Source of the DNA: an uncultured Aurantimonas sp. | GTDB lineage: Bacteria; Pseudomonadota; Alphaproteobacteria; Rhizobiales; Rhizobiaceae | Reading direction: 5' to 3' | NCBI GenBank assembly: GCA_947488615.1 | Contig: CANKZU010000007.1 | Location: 62,001-126,000, forward strand | Length of the DNA stretch: 64,000 nt | Shown: piece after piece, positions 9,611 to 17,356 of the stretch | Position numbering within the stretch: position 1 is the first letter of the stretch | How the letters are laid out: each line of letters starts with the position of its first letter | Notes under the pieces: model-generated | Database searches by the model: none | What the model was told of the DNA's origin: nothing | What the model saw: the letters and a program-made list of their open reading frames with translations, nothing else | Translations under genes and position numbers: made by a program

Positions 9611-10117
9611 TCAGGGCCAGACGAAGGCGATCTTGCCGAAGTTGCGGCCCTCGAACACTTCGCTGCCCTCGGCGACATCGGCACCGCCGAGCCGCGCATA
9701 GAAGTCGATAGCCTGGTGATTGTCGGCGAGCGCCCAGACCACCAGCCCGGTCAGGCGACGGTCGGCCAGCAGGCCTCGCGCCGCCTTGAACAGGCGCCCC
9801 CCGAAGCCCAGCCCCTGATATTCCGGGCGGATGTAGAGCTCGTAGATCTCGCCCTCGGCCTTGATCGCCTTGGCCCGGTTGTGCCCGAGCGTCGCATAGC
9901 CGATCGTTTCGCCGGAAAATTCGACCACCAGGATGGCCGCGCCGCCGCGGATCGTCCGGGTCCACCAGGCTTCGTGACGCCGTCCGATCATCCCGGAGAG
10001 ACTCTTGTGGGGGATCAAGCCGGCATAGGCGCCGCGCCATGCCGCTTCATGCACCGCCGCCAGGGCTGCGGTGTCGCGTGGTTCGGCAAGGCGGGTTTCG
10101 GCGACAATCGTGTTCAT
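9611..10117 (-). CDS. GNAT-family N-acetyltransferase
   Basis: The 168-residue product has the GNAT fold with the acetyl-CoA loop GEIYELYIRPEYQGLGFGGR near residues 88-107 and the C-terminal ADNHQAIDFYARLGG motif. It is likely a soluble acetyltransferase for a small molecule or protein N-terminus; the substrate is unknown. A gap of about 205 bp with nothing recognisable separates its start from the PH-domain gene. Confidence 0.85.
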   Translation of the reverse strand: MNTIVAETRLAEPRDTAALAAVHEAAWRGAYAGLIPHKSLSGMIGRRHEAWWTRTIRGGAAILVVEFSGETIGYATLGHNRAKAIKAEGEIYELYIRPEYQGLGFGGRLFKAARGLLADRRLTGLVVWALADNHQAIDFYARLGGADVAEGSEVFEGRNFGKIAFVWP

Positions 10118-10322
10118 CGGATGTTAACCATAAACCGTCTCGACCGATCCGTCTCGTTCGCCGGTTCATTTTTCCGCTGATTGTCCGCGAACATCAATCG
10201 CGCCGCGGCATAGCCGATGCGGTTACCCGGGTTGTCCCCGGATTTTTGGGGTTGGCGTAGGAGGCGTCCGACCTATCGCGGTGGCCGGCAGCGCTGTCTC
10301 GAAAGACCGATTGGAGAGCGCC

Positions 10323-10703
10323 TCACTTTCGGTCGAGGACCCCGTGCGCCAGCGCGCGCTGGATACCGGCGATGTCGGCGCGGCGCGACAATTGGCGCAG
10401 CAGCGGCGGCTGTCCGCTCAGCCACAGCGTGAGTTCGGAATCGACGTCGAAATTGCCGGCCGTCTCGATCGCGAACATGGTGATCGCGCGATAGGGGATC
10501 GATTGGATATGCCGTTTGCGGCCGGTCATGCCCTGCTTGTCGACGATGATCAGGCGAAGATCGGTGAACACGAACAGATCGCGGACCACTCGAAACGCCA
10601 AATCCACGTCTTCGTCAGGCAACAGCATCGGGTCGAGGTCGCTCCGCACCTCGTCGATATCGGCGTCGCTGGTCAGGCCCATGATACCGGAAAGAAGACC
10701 CAT
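10323..10703 (-). CDS. PH-domain (bPH) protein
   Basis: The 126-residue product matches bacterial pleckstrin-homology proteins. An N-terminal helix is followed by beta strands containing LFVFTDLRLIIVDKQG and the family phrase KRHIQSIPYRAITMFAIET. No membrane segment is seen. It is the last gene before the IS1595 element, whose left end lies 114 bp upstream of its start. The insertion could therefore affect its promoter. Function is unknown for this family. Confidence 0.8.
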   Translation of the reverse strand: MGLLSGIMGLTSDADIDEVRSDLDPMLLPDEDVDLAFRVVRDLFVFTDLRLIIVDKQGMTGRKRHIQSIPYRAITMFAIETAGNFDVDSELTLWLSGQPPLLRQLSRRADIAGIQRALAHGVLDRK

Positions 10704-10808
10704 TTCCCCACTCGCTTTTCGTTGTCATCATTCTGGATGACTGGATAGCGATCCCGCGCCCGCTGTCCACAACCGTGCGTCGAGGATGTCGACATCCGCC
10801 GACGATGC

Positions 10809-10816
10809 ATAAAAAA
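10809..10816. repeat. Target-site duplication, left copy
   Basis: The 8-bp sequence ATAAAAAA directly abuts the left inverted repeat and recurs at 13588-13595 just beyond the right inverted repeat. An 8-bp duplication is the size expected for IS1595-family transposition. Identical copies imply the insertion has not been rearranged. Confidence 0.9.
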
Positions 10817-10840
10817 GGCGATATTATACTTGACACACCA
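10817..10840. repeat. Left terminal inverted repeat of the IS1595 element
   Basis: The 24-bp repeat is identical, as reverse complement, to 13564-13587. It begins GGCGATATTATACTTGACAC. It contains an inward-facing TTGACA (10830-10835) and, read outward on the minus strand, a perfect TATAAT. Confidence 0.95.
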
Positions 10841-10859
10841 CGTCCTTTGATGCGATAAC
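10830..10859 (+). promoter_or_regulatory. Predicted transposase promoter starting inside the left repeat
   Basis: A perfect -35 hexamer TTGACA (10830-10835) lies in the terminal repeat and is followed after 18 bp by GATAAC (10854-10859, four of six matches to TATAAT). The transcript would begin near 10866, just before the ribosome site AAGGAG at 10867-10872 and ATG 10880. Having the -35 in the repeat would let bound transposase repress its own transcription; this is inference. Confidence 0.5.
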
Positions 10860-10879
10860 AGCATCAAGGAGTTAGACCC

Positions 10880-11827
10880 ATGTCCGTTCTGTCCCGTCCC
10901 TACTTCCACGATGAAGCCGCCGCCTTCGCCCATGTCGAAAGCGTGTTGTGGCCGGAAGGCCCGAATTGCCCACACTGCGGCAACGTCGGCAAGATCTACG
11001 AACTCAAGGACGTGACGGGCAAGACGGGCAAGGTTCGCCACGGCCTGCGCAAGTGCGCCGAATGCCGCAAGCAGTTCACGGTGCGCGTCGGCACCATCTT
11101 TGAGTCCTCGCATATTCCGCTACACAAGTGGTTACAGGCAATCCACCTGATGACCTCCAGCAAGAAGGGAATCAGTTCCAACCAGCTTCACCGTGTTCTG
11201 GAAATCACGCTCAAATCGGCATGGTTCCTGTCGCACCGCATTCGTGAGGCGATGCGCTCGGGCGAGTTTACCCCGATGGGCGGCGCTGGTGCGATCGTGG
11301 AAGTGGACGAAACCTTCATCGGAAACGATCGTTCGGTGAAGCCCAAGGGCGTCAAGAAGGGTCGCGGCTATCACCACAAGCACAAGGTGCTGTCGCTGGT
11401 CGATCGCGCCAGCGGTCAGGCTCGCAGCATGGTGGTCGACAACCTCAAGGCCGAAACCCTGACGCCGATCCTTCGCGAGAACATCGCCAAGGAAGCGCGC
11501 ATCATGACCGACGAGGCCGGCCAGTATCGGAACATCGGCGTTCATTTCGAGGGTCACGGCTTCACCCGTCACGGCATTGGCGAATATGTGAACCTTGAGG
11601 ATGCGACGGTCCACACGAACACGATCGAGGGCTATTTCTCGATCTTCAAGCGCGGCATGAAGGGCGTCTACCAGCATTGCGGAAAGCGCCACCTTCACCG
11701 CTATCTGGCGGAGTTCGATTTCCGTTACAACAATCGGGTAAGGCTCGGCTGCGATGATAGCGAGCGAGCGCACCGGACCTTGATTGGTGTTAAGGGTCGG
11801 CGTCTATTATATCGTGAACACGCATGA
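10880..11827 (+). CDS. IS1595-family transposase
   Basis: The 315-residue protein has the IS1595 layout. An N-terminal zinc ribbon carries Cys30/Cys33 (CPHC) and Cys59/Cys62 (CAEC), and a helix-turn-helix region follows at ~80-120. The ISXO2-like DDE domain has acidic residues at Asp143 (EVDETFIG) and Asp211 (IMTDEAGQY), and the HTNTIEGYFSIFKRG motif at 245-259 supplies the Asn/Glu end of the catalytic set. It is full length with a good ribosome site, so the element may be active. It catalyses cut-and-paste-type movement between the 24-bp ends. Confidence 0.95.
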   Translation: MSVLSRPYFHDEAAAFAHVESVLWPEGPNCPHCGNVGKIYELKDVTGKTGKVRHGLRKCAECRKQFTVRVGTIFESSHIPLHKWLQAIHLMTSSKKGISSNQLHRVLEITLKSAWFLSHRIREAMRSGEFTPMGGAGAIVEVDETFIGNDRSVKPKGVKKGRGYHHKHKVLSLVDRASGQARSMVVDNLKAETLTPILRENIAKEARIMTDEAGQYRNIGVHFEGHGFTRHGIGEYVNLEDATVHTNTIEGYFSIFKRGMKGVYQHCGKRHLHRYLAEFDFRYNNRVRLGCDDSERAHRTLIGVKGRRLLYREHA

Positions 11828-11881
11828 ACGAAGCGGCGCCATCCGGGCGCTCGCTGACTAATCCCGCGCCGATGTAAGACA

Positions 11882-12427
11882 ATGGCAGACCGTGCATACG
11901 ACCGCGAAAAGCTGAAGGCTCTAGTTCACTACGTGATCTGGAAAGCCGGCTCGCGCCCGAATTTTGGGGCGACAAAGCTTTACAAGATTGCGTGGTTTTC
12001 GGATGCGCGCTGCTTCGTCTTGAAGGGCCGTTCTATCACTGGTGCGCCTTACATCCGGCAGGAGCACGGGCCGATTCCGCGAGACGGAATCATTGTTCGT
12101 AACGAGTTGGCGCGCGCGGGTCTAATCAGTCAGAAAAAGCTTCCATCATTCCGAGGCGAAGCATGGAGTTTTCGCTCTATGGCCCCTCCTGACCCCAATG
12201 TTTTCGAGGACTACGAGCGGGCTGAAATCGACTGGTGGATCAAACATATTGACGAGGACCATACAGCCACGTCCATAAGTGATGAATCTCACGATTACGG
12301 ATGGGAGATCGCGCAGACAGGCGAAAAACTTCCATTTGTTTCCATACTTGCGCAACGGGTACGTGAGCCGAACCAGGAGGAGCTTGCCTGGGCCAGGACG
12401 CGAGCTAGGGAGCTGAGCCTTCCCTAG
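11882..12427 (+). CDS. Panacea/SocA-domain (DUF4065-type) antitoxin-like protein
   Basis: The 181-residue protein shows the Panacea-domain landmarks: LHTKLYKIAW-like segment GATKLYKIAWFSD at ~30-42, then GAPYIRQEHGPIPRDG at ~58-73. Panacea proteins (PanA, related to SocA and to GepA-type proteins) neutralise unrelated toxins, usually encoded by the adjacent gene. Its stop TAG overlaps the GTG of the next gene (TAGTG), so the two are translationally coupled. It lies inside the IS1595 element, 54 bp after the transposase. The antitoxin role is inferred from the family and from gene order. Confidence 0.8.
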   Translation: MADRAYDREKLKALVHYVIWKAGSRPNFGATKLYKIAWFSDARCFVLKGRSITGAPYIRQEHGPIPRDGIIVRNELARAGLISQKKLPSFRGEAWSFRSMAPPDPNVFEDYERAEIDWWIKHIDEDHTATSISDESHDYGWEIAQTGEKLPFVSILAQRVREPNQEELAWARTRARELSLP

Positions 12428-12714
12428 TGCATCTTATTGAACAGCCGATAGCCCAGAGGGCACTCGATGATGCAGTTGAGATTTGGGAAGACGCATTCAG
12501 GGCGTGGGAAGCGGCGGTTTATGTTGTGATGCACGATCCTACCGCTGGAGTTCCGGTGACGGATAGCGGTAGGACGCGAACCTTTACCTATGAAGGTGCG
12601 CGTTCAATTAAGCAGCCGACCGTGACTCTGTTGTATGAGATTGCGGGCGACACGACGATAATTCACGACGCGAGATTTGCAGAGGCGAAGTATGGCCAAG
12701 CAGGACGAGCATAA
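12427..12714 (+). CDS. Small protein coupled to the Panacea gene; candidate toxin
   Basis: The 95-residue product starts at GTG 12427, overlapping the Panacea stop. Its second half, ending PTVTLLYEIAGDTTIIHDAR, resembles the beta hairpin that ends RelE/ParE-like toxins, and the first half is helical, which is the RelE/ParE order. This likeness is by eye and weak. Position next to a Panacea antitoxin makes a toxin role (PanT-like) the leading guess. Its last 23 bases overlap the following small gene. Confidence 0.6.
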   Translation: MHLIEQPIAQRALDDAVEIWEDAFRAWEAAVYVVMHDPTAGVPVTDSGRTRTFTYEGARSIKQPTVTLLYEIAGDTTIIHDARFAEAKYGQAGRA

Positions 12715-12853
12715 GAGCCAAATCGACAAGTTCCGCGAGGCAGCTCGCGAGCTTGAAACAGATAACGACGAAGCCCGCTTCGACGCAACGCTAGAGCGTA
12801 TTGCGAAGGCGCCACCGCCGAAGGACGGCAAGGATTCGCCGGCTAATGAGTAG
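12692..12853 (+). CDS. 53-residue charged protein of the IS cargo operon
   Basis: The product is 53 residues, starting at ATG 12692 inside the end of the preceding gene. It is highly charged and helical (KQDEHKSQIDKFREAARELE, then ERIAKAPPPKDGKD), with no membrane segment. I do not recognise a named family, though short proteins of this look are common in alphaproteobacterial accessory DNA. The overlap arrangement and open frame support it as a real gene. It might be a third component or regulator of the adjacent toxin-antitoxin-like pair. Confidence 0.6.
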   Translation: MAKQDEHKSQIDKFREAARELETDNDEARFDATLERIAKAPPPKDGKDSPANE

Positions 12854-13517
12854 GTCTCGGGGTAGGGCGCGGGACGAAGGCCTCACGACGCTCCTTGAGC
12901 GCCTTTGCGCGTTTATCTCGGACGTGCTTGCGGCGTTGCGATGGGTCTTTAATCGTCGGGAGTTTTCGGTTGGCTTTTTCTGTGGCTGGACGCTCGCGTT
13001 GGCCTTTAACACGGCTTTCGTTATGTACGTTATGTGAACGAGCCATTGTCTCGACTGCGATTGTCTGACGCTCCATCATTTGGATCGCGCGCGTCTGATA
13101 TTCGTCCTCTGAGGCGCTTCCGCTAATCTGCAGATAGAGTGCGACAAGCGCCACGAAGAAGCTCAGATATGGCAAGCCCATATCGTGGAACTTGCTAAAG
13201 AACGCTGCCAGCTTGGGGTCAACGTCGCCGAGTTGCTGAACGGCTTCTTCTGGCGATATTTCTCCCCGCCTCGTCTGCTCTGCAATTTGACGGAGGCGAT
13301 CAATTACAGCGTGGGTAATCGGCGGTGCGGAGACAATTTCAAGGCCCTCACCCCGCTCGTTGAAAACGCCGTCGACCATGTTAGCCATGCGCCCACATCC
13401 AGGGCATGTCATGGTGTTGCCGATCATTCTGATGTTCGTCGAGCCTTCAAAGTGAACGCCGCCGCGCCCCTCGAAGACGGTGCCGCAATGGGTACAGTAA
13501 CCTGGGATGCTCGCCAA
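12843..13517 (-). CDS. Zinc-ribbon membrane protein, minus strand of the IS cargo
   Basis: The 224-residue protein has an N-terminal zinc ribbon with Cys8/Cys11 (CTHC) and Cys38/Cys41 (CPGC). A helical region at ~66-110 is followed by one membrane helix at ~115-132 (LPYLSFFVALVALYLQI) and a coiled stretch. The last ~64 residues are basic and disordered and lie antisense to the plus-strand small gene at 12846-13037. The first ~160 residues look well formed; the tail may be an unselected run-out. It faces the other cargo genes, and its function is unknown. Confidence 0.6.
   Translation of the reverse strand: MASIPGYCTHCGTVFEGRGGVHFEGSTNIRMIGNTMTCPGCGRMANMVDGVFNERGEGLEIVSAPPITHAVIDRLRQIAEQTRRGEISPEEAVQQLGDVDPKLAAFFSKFHDMGLPYLSFFVALVALYLQISGSASEDEYQTRAIQMMERQTIAVETMARSHNVHNESRVKGQRERPATEKANRKLPTIKDPSQRRKHVRDKRAKALKERREAFVPRPTPRPTH
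12846..13037 (+). CDS. 63-residue single-span membrane protein, fourth gene of the cargo operon
   Basis: ATG 12846 overlaps the stop of the 53-residue gene, continuing the overlapping series. The product has an amphipathic helix (LLERLCAFISDVLAALRWVF) and a C-terminal membrane helix (VGFFCGWTLALAFNTAFVMY). By my count about two thirds of its codons end in G or C, more than in the opposing frame, which favours coding here. The whole gene is antisense to the tail of the minus-strand zinc-ribbon gene. Small single-span proteins of this type can be membrane-acting toxins, but there is no direct evidence. Confidence 0.45.
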   Translation: MSRSRGRARDEGLTTLLERLCAFISDVLAALRWVFNRREFSVGFFCGWTLALAFNTAFVMYVM

Positions 13518-13563
13518 TCGATTCGCTCCGGTTGCAGAGCGTCACCCTACCCGATTAGCGGTC

Positions 13564-13587
13564 TGGTGTGTCAAGTATAATATCGCC
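13564..13587. repeat. Right terminal inverted repeat of the IS1595 element
   Basis: This is the exact reverse complement of the left 24-bp repeat. Reading outward on the plus strand it contains TATAAT at 13576-13581, pointing toward the aminotransferase gene 130 bp away. No good -35 hexamer lies at the right distance inside the element. Confidence 0.95.
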
Positions 13588-13595
13588 ATAAAAAA
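13588..13595. repeat. Target-site duplication, right copy
   Basis: ATAAAAAA repeats the 8 bp to the left of the element (10809-10816), marking the outer edge of the insertion. Confidence 0.9.
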
Positions 13596-13712
13596 AGCTT
13601 ACGATGACGACAGAATTTGAAAGTATGTCTATAGGAGAGGGAAAGGTACGATTGAGGAAAACCGGCAAAGACGCATGCGTACGCATGCGATCCCGGTTCA
13701 TGGGAGGTATGC

Positions 13713-14924
13713 TTGAAACACGGTATCCGACATCTGTTCATCCCCGGCCCGACCAATATTCCCGAGCGCGTCCGCCGCGCCCTGAACGTGCCGATGGAGG
13801 ATCAGCGCTCCCCGGACTTTCCCGAGCTGACCCTGCCGCTGTTCAGCGACCTGAAGAAGGTTTTCCGAAACGAGCACGGCCGCGTCTTCATGTACCCCTC
13901 CTCGGGGACGGGCGCTTGGGAGGCGGCCATCCAGAACACGCTCGCGCGCGGCGACAAGGTGCTGATGTCGCGCTTCGGCCAGTTCTCGCATCTGTGGGTG
14001 GATATGGCGATCCGCCTCGGCCTCGACGTGACGGCGATCGACGTCCAATGGGGCGCGGGCGTGCCGCTGGACGAATACGAGCGCGTCATCGCGGCCGACA
14101 AGGCGCATGAGATCCGCGCGGTCTTCGCCACCCAGAACGAAACGGCGACCGGCGTGGCCTCGAACATCGCCGGGGTCCGCAAGCTGCTCGACACCCATTC
14201 GCACCCCGCGCTGATCTTCGTCGACGGCGTCTCGTCGATCGCCTCGATCGATTTCCGGCAGGACGAATGGGGCGTCGACCTTGCCGTCGCCGGCTCGCAG
14301 AAGGGGTTCATGCTTCCGGCCGGGCTGTCGTTCCTGTCGGTGTCGGAAAAGGCCTTGGCCGCGCATCGCGACAACCGCCCGAAGATGGAGCGGTGCTACT
14401 TCTCCTTCGCCGACATGATCGGGCTCAACGATCAGGGCTATTTCCCCTATACGCCACCGACGCAGTTCTTCCATGGGCTGAGGGTCGCGCTCGACATGCT
14501 GTTCGAGGAAGGGCTCGACAATGTCTTTGCCCGGCACCACCGGCTGGCCGAAGGAGTCCGGCGCGGCGTCGCCGGCATGGGGCTGACACTCCAGGCGGTT
14601 GCGCCGCAATGGCATTCGGACACGGTGTCGGCCATTCGCGTGCCGGAGGGGGTCGATGCAAACGCGGTGCTCAAGATCGCCTATGAGCGCTACGAGACCT
14701 CGTTCGGCAGCGGGCTCGCGCAATTATCGGGCAAGGTCTTCCGCATCGGCCATCTCGGCGATCTCAACGCTGGGATGTGCCTGACAGCGCTGAGCATAGC
14801 CGAGATGGCGCTGGTCGACGCCGGAGCCCGGATCGAACTGGGATCGGGCGTGGCGGCGGCGCAAAACTATTACCGCGATCAGAGCGGCAGCGCGGCGGCC
14901 GGGTCTCAAGTGGCGGCGGAATAA
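13713..14924 (+). CDS. sgaA: Serine-glyoxylate aminotransferase
   Basis: The 403-residue protein is a class V PLP aminotransferase. It starts with the family phrase HLFIPGPTNIPERVRRALN, has SSGTGAWE at 63-70 for PLP phosphate contact, and the Schiff-base lysine Lys197 in GSQKGFMLPAG. It transfers the amino group of serine to glyoxylate, giving hydroxypyruvate and glycine, as in the serine cycle and photorespiratory-type glyoxylate removal. The start is TTG 13713, behind a GGAGGT ribosome site at 13703-13708; the nearby ATG is out of frame. The IS1595 right end is 126 bp upstream. No other serine-cycle gene is next to it. Confidence 0.93.
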   Translation: MKHGIRHLFIPGPTNIPERVRRALNVPMEDQRSPDFPELTLPLFSDLKKVFRNEHGRVFMYPSSGTGAWEAAIQNTLARGDKVLMSRFGQFSHLWVDMAIRLGLDVTAIDVQWGAGVPLDEYERVIAADKAHEIRAVFATQNETATGVASNIAGVRKLLDTHSHPALIFVDGVSSIASIDFRQDEWGVDLAVAGSQKGFMLPAGLSFLSVSEKALAAHRDNRPKMERCYFSFADMIGLNDQGYFPYTPPTQFFHGLRVALDMLFEEGLDNVFARHHRLAEGVRRGVAGMGLTLQAVAPQWHSDTVSAIRVPEGVDANAVLKIAYERYETSFGSGLAQLSGKVFRIGHLGDLNAGMCLTALSIAEMALVDAGARIELGSGVAAAQNYYRDQSGSAAAGSQVAAE

Positions 14925-14956
14925 CGCATTCGATCGAGCGACTTCCCAAGTCGTGC

Positions 14957-15000
14957 CGACGAAAAACGGGTGCCCGCGAGAGCCGGCACCCGTTTTGTCG
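14957..15000. terminator. Bidirectional rho-independent terminator between sgaA and typA
   Basis: The stem pairs AAAACGGGTGCC (14963-14974) with GGCACCCGTTTT (14985-14996) around a 10-base loop. The flanking A and T runs make it a terminator in both directions, which suits its place between two convergent genes. Confidence 0.9.
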
Positions 15001-15038
15001 TCAGTAGAGAGGGTCGCTTGGTCCGAAGCGCCGGGCGA

Positions 15039-16865
15039 TCAAGCCGCCTTGCGGCTCTTGTCGAAGCGCTTGCGCTCGTTCGAGTCGAGATAGATTTTGC
15101 GCAACCGGATCGTCTTCGGCGTCACCTCGACCAGTTCGTCGTCCTGAATCCACGACAGCGCCCGGTCCAGCGTCATGCGGATCGGCGGCGTCAGCTTGAT
15201 CGCCTCGTCCTTGCCCGACGCGCGCATGTTGGTCAGCTTCTTGCCCTTGAGCACGTTCACTTCCAGATCGTTCTCGCGGGTGTGGATGCCGATGATCATG
15301 CCGGCATAGACCTTGACGCCGGCGTCGATGACCATCGGGCCGCGATCTTCCAGGTTGAACATGGCAAAGGCGACGCTTTCGCCGGTGTCGTTGGAGATCA
15401 GGACACCGGTGTTGCGGCCGGGAAGCGTGCCCTTGAAGGGCGCGTAGGAATGGAACAGACGGTTCATGATCGCCGTGCCGCGGGTGTCGGTCAAAAGCTC
15501 CGACTGATAGCCGATGAGGCCGCGCGTCGGGGCGTGGAACACCAGACGCTGGCGGTCGCCGCCGGAGGGGCGCAACTCGATCATCTCGGCTTTGCGCTCG
15601 CTCATCTTCTGGACGACGATGCCGGAATGCTCCTCATCGACGTCGATGACGACTTCCTCGATCGGCTCCAGGGTTTCGCCGTTCTCGCCCTCTTTCATGA
15701 CGACACGCGGACGCGAGATCCCGAGCTCGAAACCCTCGCGGCGCATCGTCTCGATCAGCACGGCCAGCTGCAGCTCGCCGCGACCGGAGACGTAGAAGGA
15801 ATCCTTGTCGTCCGCCTCGTCGATCTTCAGCGCGACATTGCCTTCGGCTTCCTTCAAGAGACGGTCGCGGATGATGCGGCTCGTCACCTTGTCGCCCTCG
15901 GTGCCGGCAAGCGGAGAATCGTTGACGATGAAGGACATCGTCACCGTCGGCGGATCGATCGGCTGGGCGTGCAGCGGCTCGGTGACCGCCGGGTCGCAGA
16001 AAGTGTCGGCGACTGTGCCCTTGGACAAGCCGGCGATCGCGACGATGTCGCCCGCCTCGGCAAAGTCGAGCGGCACCCGCTCAAGGCCGCGGAAGGCAAG
16101 GATCTTCGAGATGCGCCCGGTCTCCAGCAGCTTGCCATCACCGTGCAGAACCTTGACCGCCTGGTTCGGCTTGATCGAGCCCGACTGGATGCGACCGGTG
16201 ATCAGCCGGCCGAGGAAGGGGTTCGCCTCCAGAATCGTGCCGATCATCTTGAACGGCTCGTCCTTGCCGGCGGTGTCCGGCTCGGGGACATGTTTGAGGA
16301 TCAAATCGAACAGCGGCTCGAGGCCCTTGTCCTGCGGGCCTTCCGGCTCCTCGGCCATCCAGCCGCCACGGCCCGAGCCGTAAAGCACCGGGAAGTCGAG
16401 CTGCTCTTCGGTCGCGTCGAGCGCGACGAACAGGTCGAAAATCTCGTTGAGCACTTCCTGGTGGCGCTCGTCGGAGCGGTCGATCTTGTTGATCGCCACG
16501 ATCGGCTTCAATCCGACCTTGAGCGCCTTGCCGAGCACGAATTTCGTCTGCGGCATCGGACCTTCCGACGCGTCGACCAGGATGACGGCGCCGTCGACCA
16601 TGTTGAGGATACGCTCTACTTCGCCGCCGAAATCGGCGTGGCCCGGCGTGTCGACGATATTGATGCGGGTGTCCTTCCACTCGACCGAAGTCGCCTTGGC
16701 CAGGATGGTGATGCCGCGCTCCTTCTCCAGATCGTTGGAGTCCATCGCGCGCTCTTCCTGGCGCTGGTTCTCGCGGAACGAGCCGGACTGGGCCAGCAGC
16801 TTGTCGACGAGAGTCGTCTTGCCATGGTCGACGTGCGCGATAATCGCGATGTTGCGGAGCTTCAT
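15039..16865 (-). CDS. typA: Ribosome-associated translational GTPase TypA/BipA
   Basis: The 608-residue protein starts at ATG 16865, where the canonical [18 protein letters not shown] begins; a start at 16883 would add six residues. The GTPase domain has the P-loop AHVDHGKTT (10-18), switch [16 protein letters not shown] and NKIDR. EF-G-like domains and the BipA-specific C-terminal domain follow. BipA/TypA binds the ribosome and supports assembly and stress or cold adaptation. It is a stand-alone gene ending at the shared terminator. Confidence 0.97.
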   Translation of the reverse strand: MKLRNIAIIAHVDHGKTTLVDKLLAQSGSFRENQRQEERAMDSNDLEKERGITILAKATSVEWKDTRINIVDTPGHADFGGEVERILNMVDGAVILVDASEGPMPQTKFVLGKALKVGLKPIVAINKIDRSDERHQEVLNEIFDLFVALDATEEQLDFPVLYGSGRGGWMAEEPEGPQDKGLEPLFDLILKHVPEPDTAGKDEPFKMIGTILEANPFLGRLITGRIQSGSIKPNQAVKVLHGDGKLLETGRISKILAFRGLERVPLDFAEAGDIVAIAGLSKGTVADTFCDPAVTEPLHAQPIDPPTVTMSFIVNDSPLAGTEGDKVTSRIIRDRLLKEAEGNVALKIDEADDKDSFYVSGRGELQLAVLIETMRREGFELGISRPRVVMKEGENGETLEPIEEVVIDVDEEHSGIVVQKMSERKAEMIELRPSGGDRQRLVFHAPTRGLIGYQSELLTDTRGTAIMNRLFHSYAPFKGTLPGRNTGVLISNDTGESVAFAMFNLEDRGPMVIDAGVKVYAGMIIGIHTRENDLEVNVLKGKKLTNMRASGKDEAIKLTPPIRMTLDRALSWIQDDELVEVTPKTIRLRKIYLDSNERKRFDKSRKAA

Positions 16866-16985
16866 GATTGTCACCGGAAACAAGTTAAGGCCGCGGCCGA
16901 CACCTCAAATGTCCGCCCGGCGCTGATCTGAACGCCCATATAGGCTATTTTGTGCAATTGCGAAAGGGCCGCGTGGGGATGCGTT

Positions 16986-17150
16986 TCAGAAGCCGAACGA
17001 ATCCTGATCCTGCCGCTTCTCCTTCGGTGCCTTTTTGAAGCTTGAGGAATCGATCGCGGGCATGGCGAGGCTTGAGCCGGCGGCAAGGGCGGCCGCGCCG
17101 GAGGAAGCGAGAAAACGGCGGCGGGTCAGGTACGGTATCTTGGTAGGCAT
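16986..17150 (-). CDS. Tiny Tat-signal protein
   Basis: The product is 54 residues from ATG 17150. It consists almost entirely of a twin-arginine signal, TRRRFLASSGAAALAAGSSL, followed by ~30 charged residues (AIDSSSFKKAPKEKRQDQD). Short Tat-signal-only proteins occur beside redox operons, where they may assist cofactor enzymes, but no such operon is here. It could be a truncated remnant of a longer exported protein. The role is unknown. Confidence 0.55.
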   Translation of the reverse strand: MPTKIPYLTRRRFLASSGAAALAAGSSLAMPAIDSSSFKKAPKEKRQDQDSFGF

Positions 17151-17306
17151 CGCGGCTCTCCGGATTTGCGTGAAGAGGCCAACATGCCTCATCTGTTTGG
17201 CGCGCGGATTGCAGCGCTACGACGTTTTTGTGATGGTTTCGATTGATTGGGCGGAGCAGTAGGGAATAGCGGTCAGGCGGCCACATGGCCTGCCCCATTT
17301 CCTGAC

Positions 17307-17345
17307 TTGACGGTTCGCATGATTGGTATCATCTTTGGATACCAA
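17307..17345 (+). promoter_or_regulatory. Predicted higBA promoter/operator
   Basis: An inverted repeat with 8-bp arms, TTGGTATC (17323-17330) and GATACCAA (17338-17345), lies 11 bp upstream of the HigB start codon. A -35-like TTGACG is at 17307-17312, so the repeat overlaps the expected -10 region. This is where HigA-type antitoxins bind to repress their own operon. Binding is inferred. Confidence 0.6.
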
Positions 17346-17356
17346 GGCGAGACCGG

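Larger units (their letters stand above)
10817..13587 (+). mobile_element. Complete IS1595-family element with toxin-antitoxin-like cargo
   Basis: The element is 2,771 bp, bounded by perfect 24-bp inverted repeats (10817-10840 and 13564-13587) and flanked by identical 8-bp duplications ATAAAAAA. It encodes an intact IS1595-type transposase at the left end. It then holds a Panacea-domain gene and three overlapping small genes on the plus strand, and a zinc-ribbon membrane protein on the minus strand. Simple IS1595 elements are around 1 kb, so about 1.7 kb here is passenger DNA. The passenger genes are visibly less GC-rich in third positions than the host genes. The insertion sits between the PH-domain gene and the aminotransferase gene and breaks no recognisable reading frame. 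Confidence 0.93.

Noticed and set aside
14970..16931. 653-residue plus-strand frame across typA
   Set aside because: Antisense shadow of a conserved GTPase gene.
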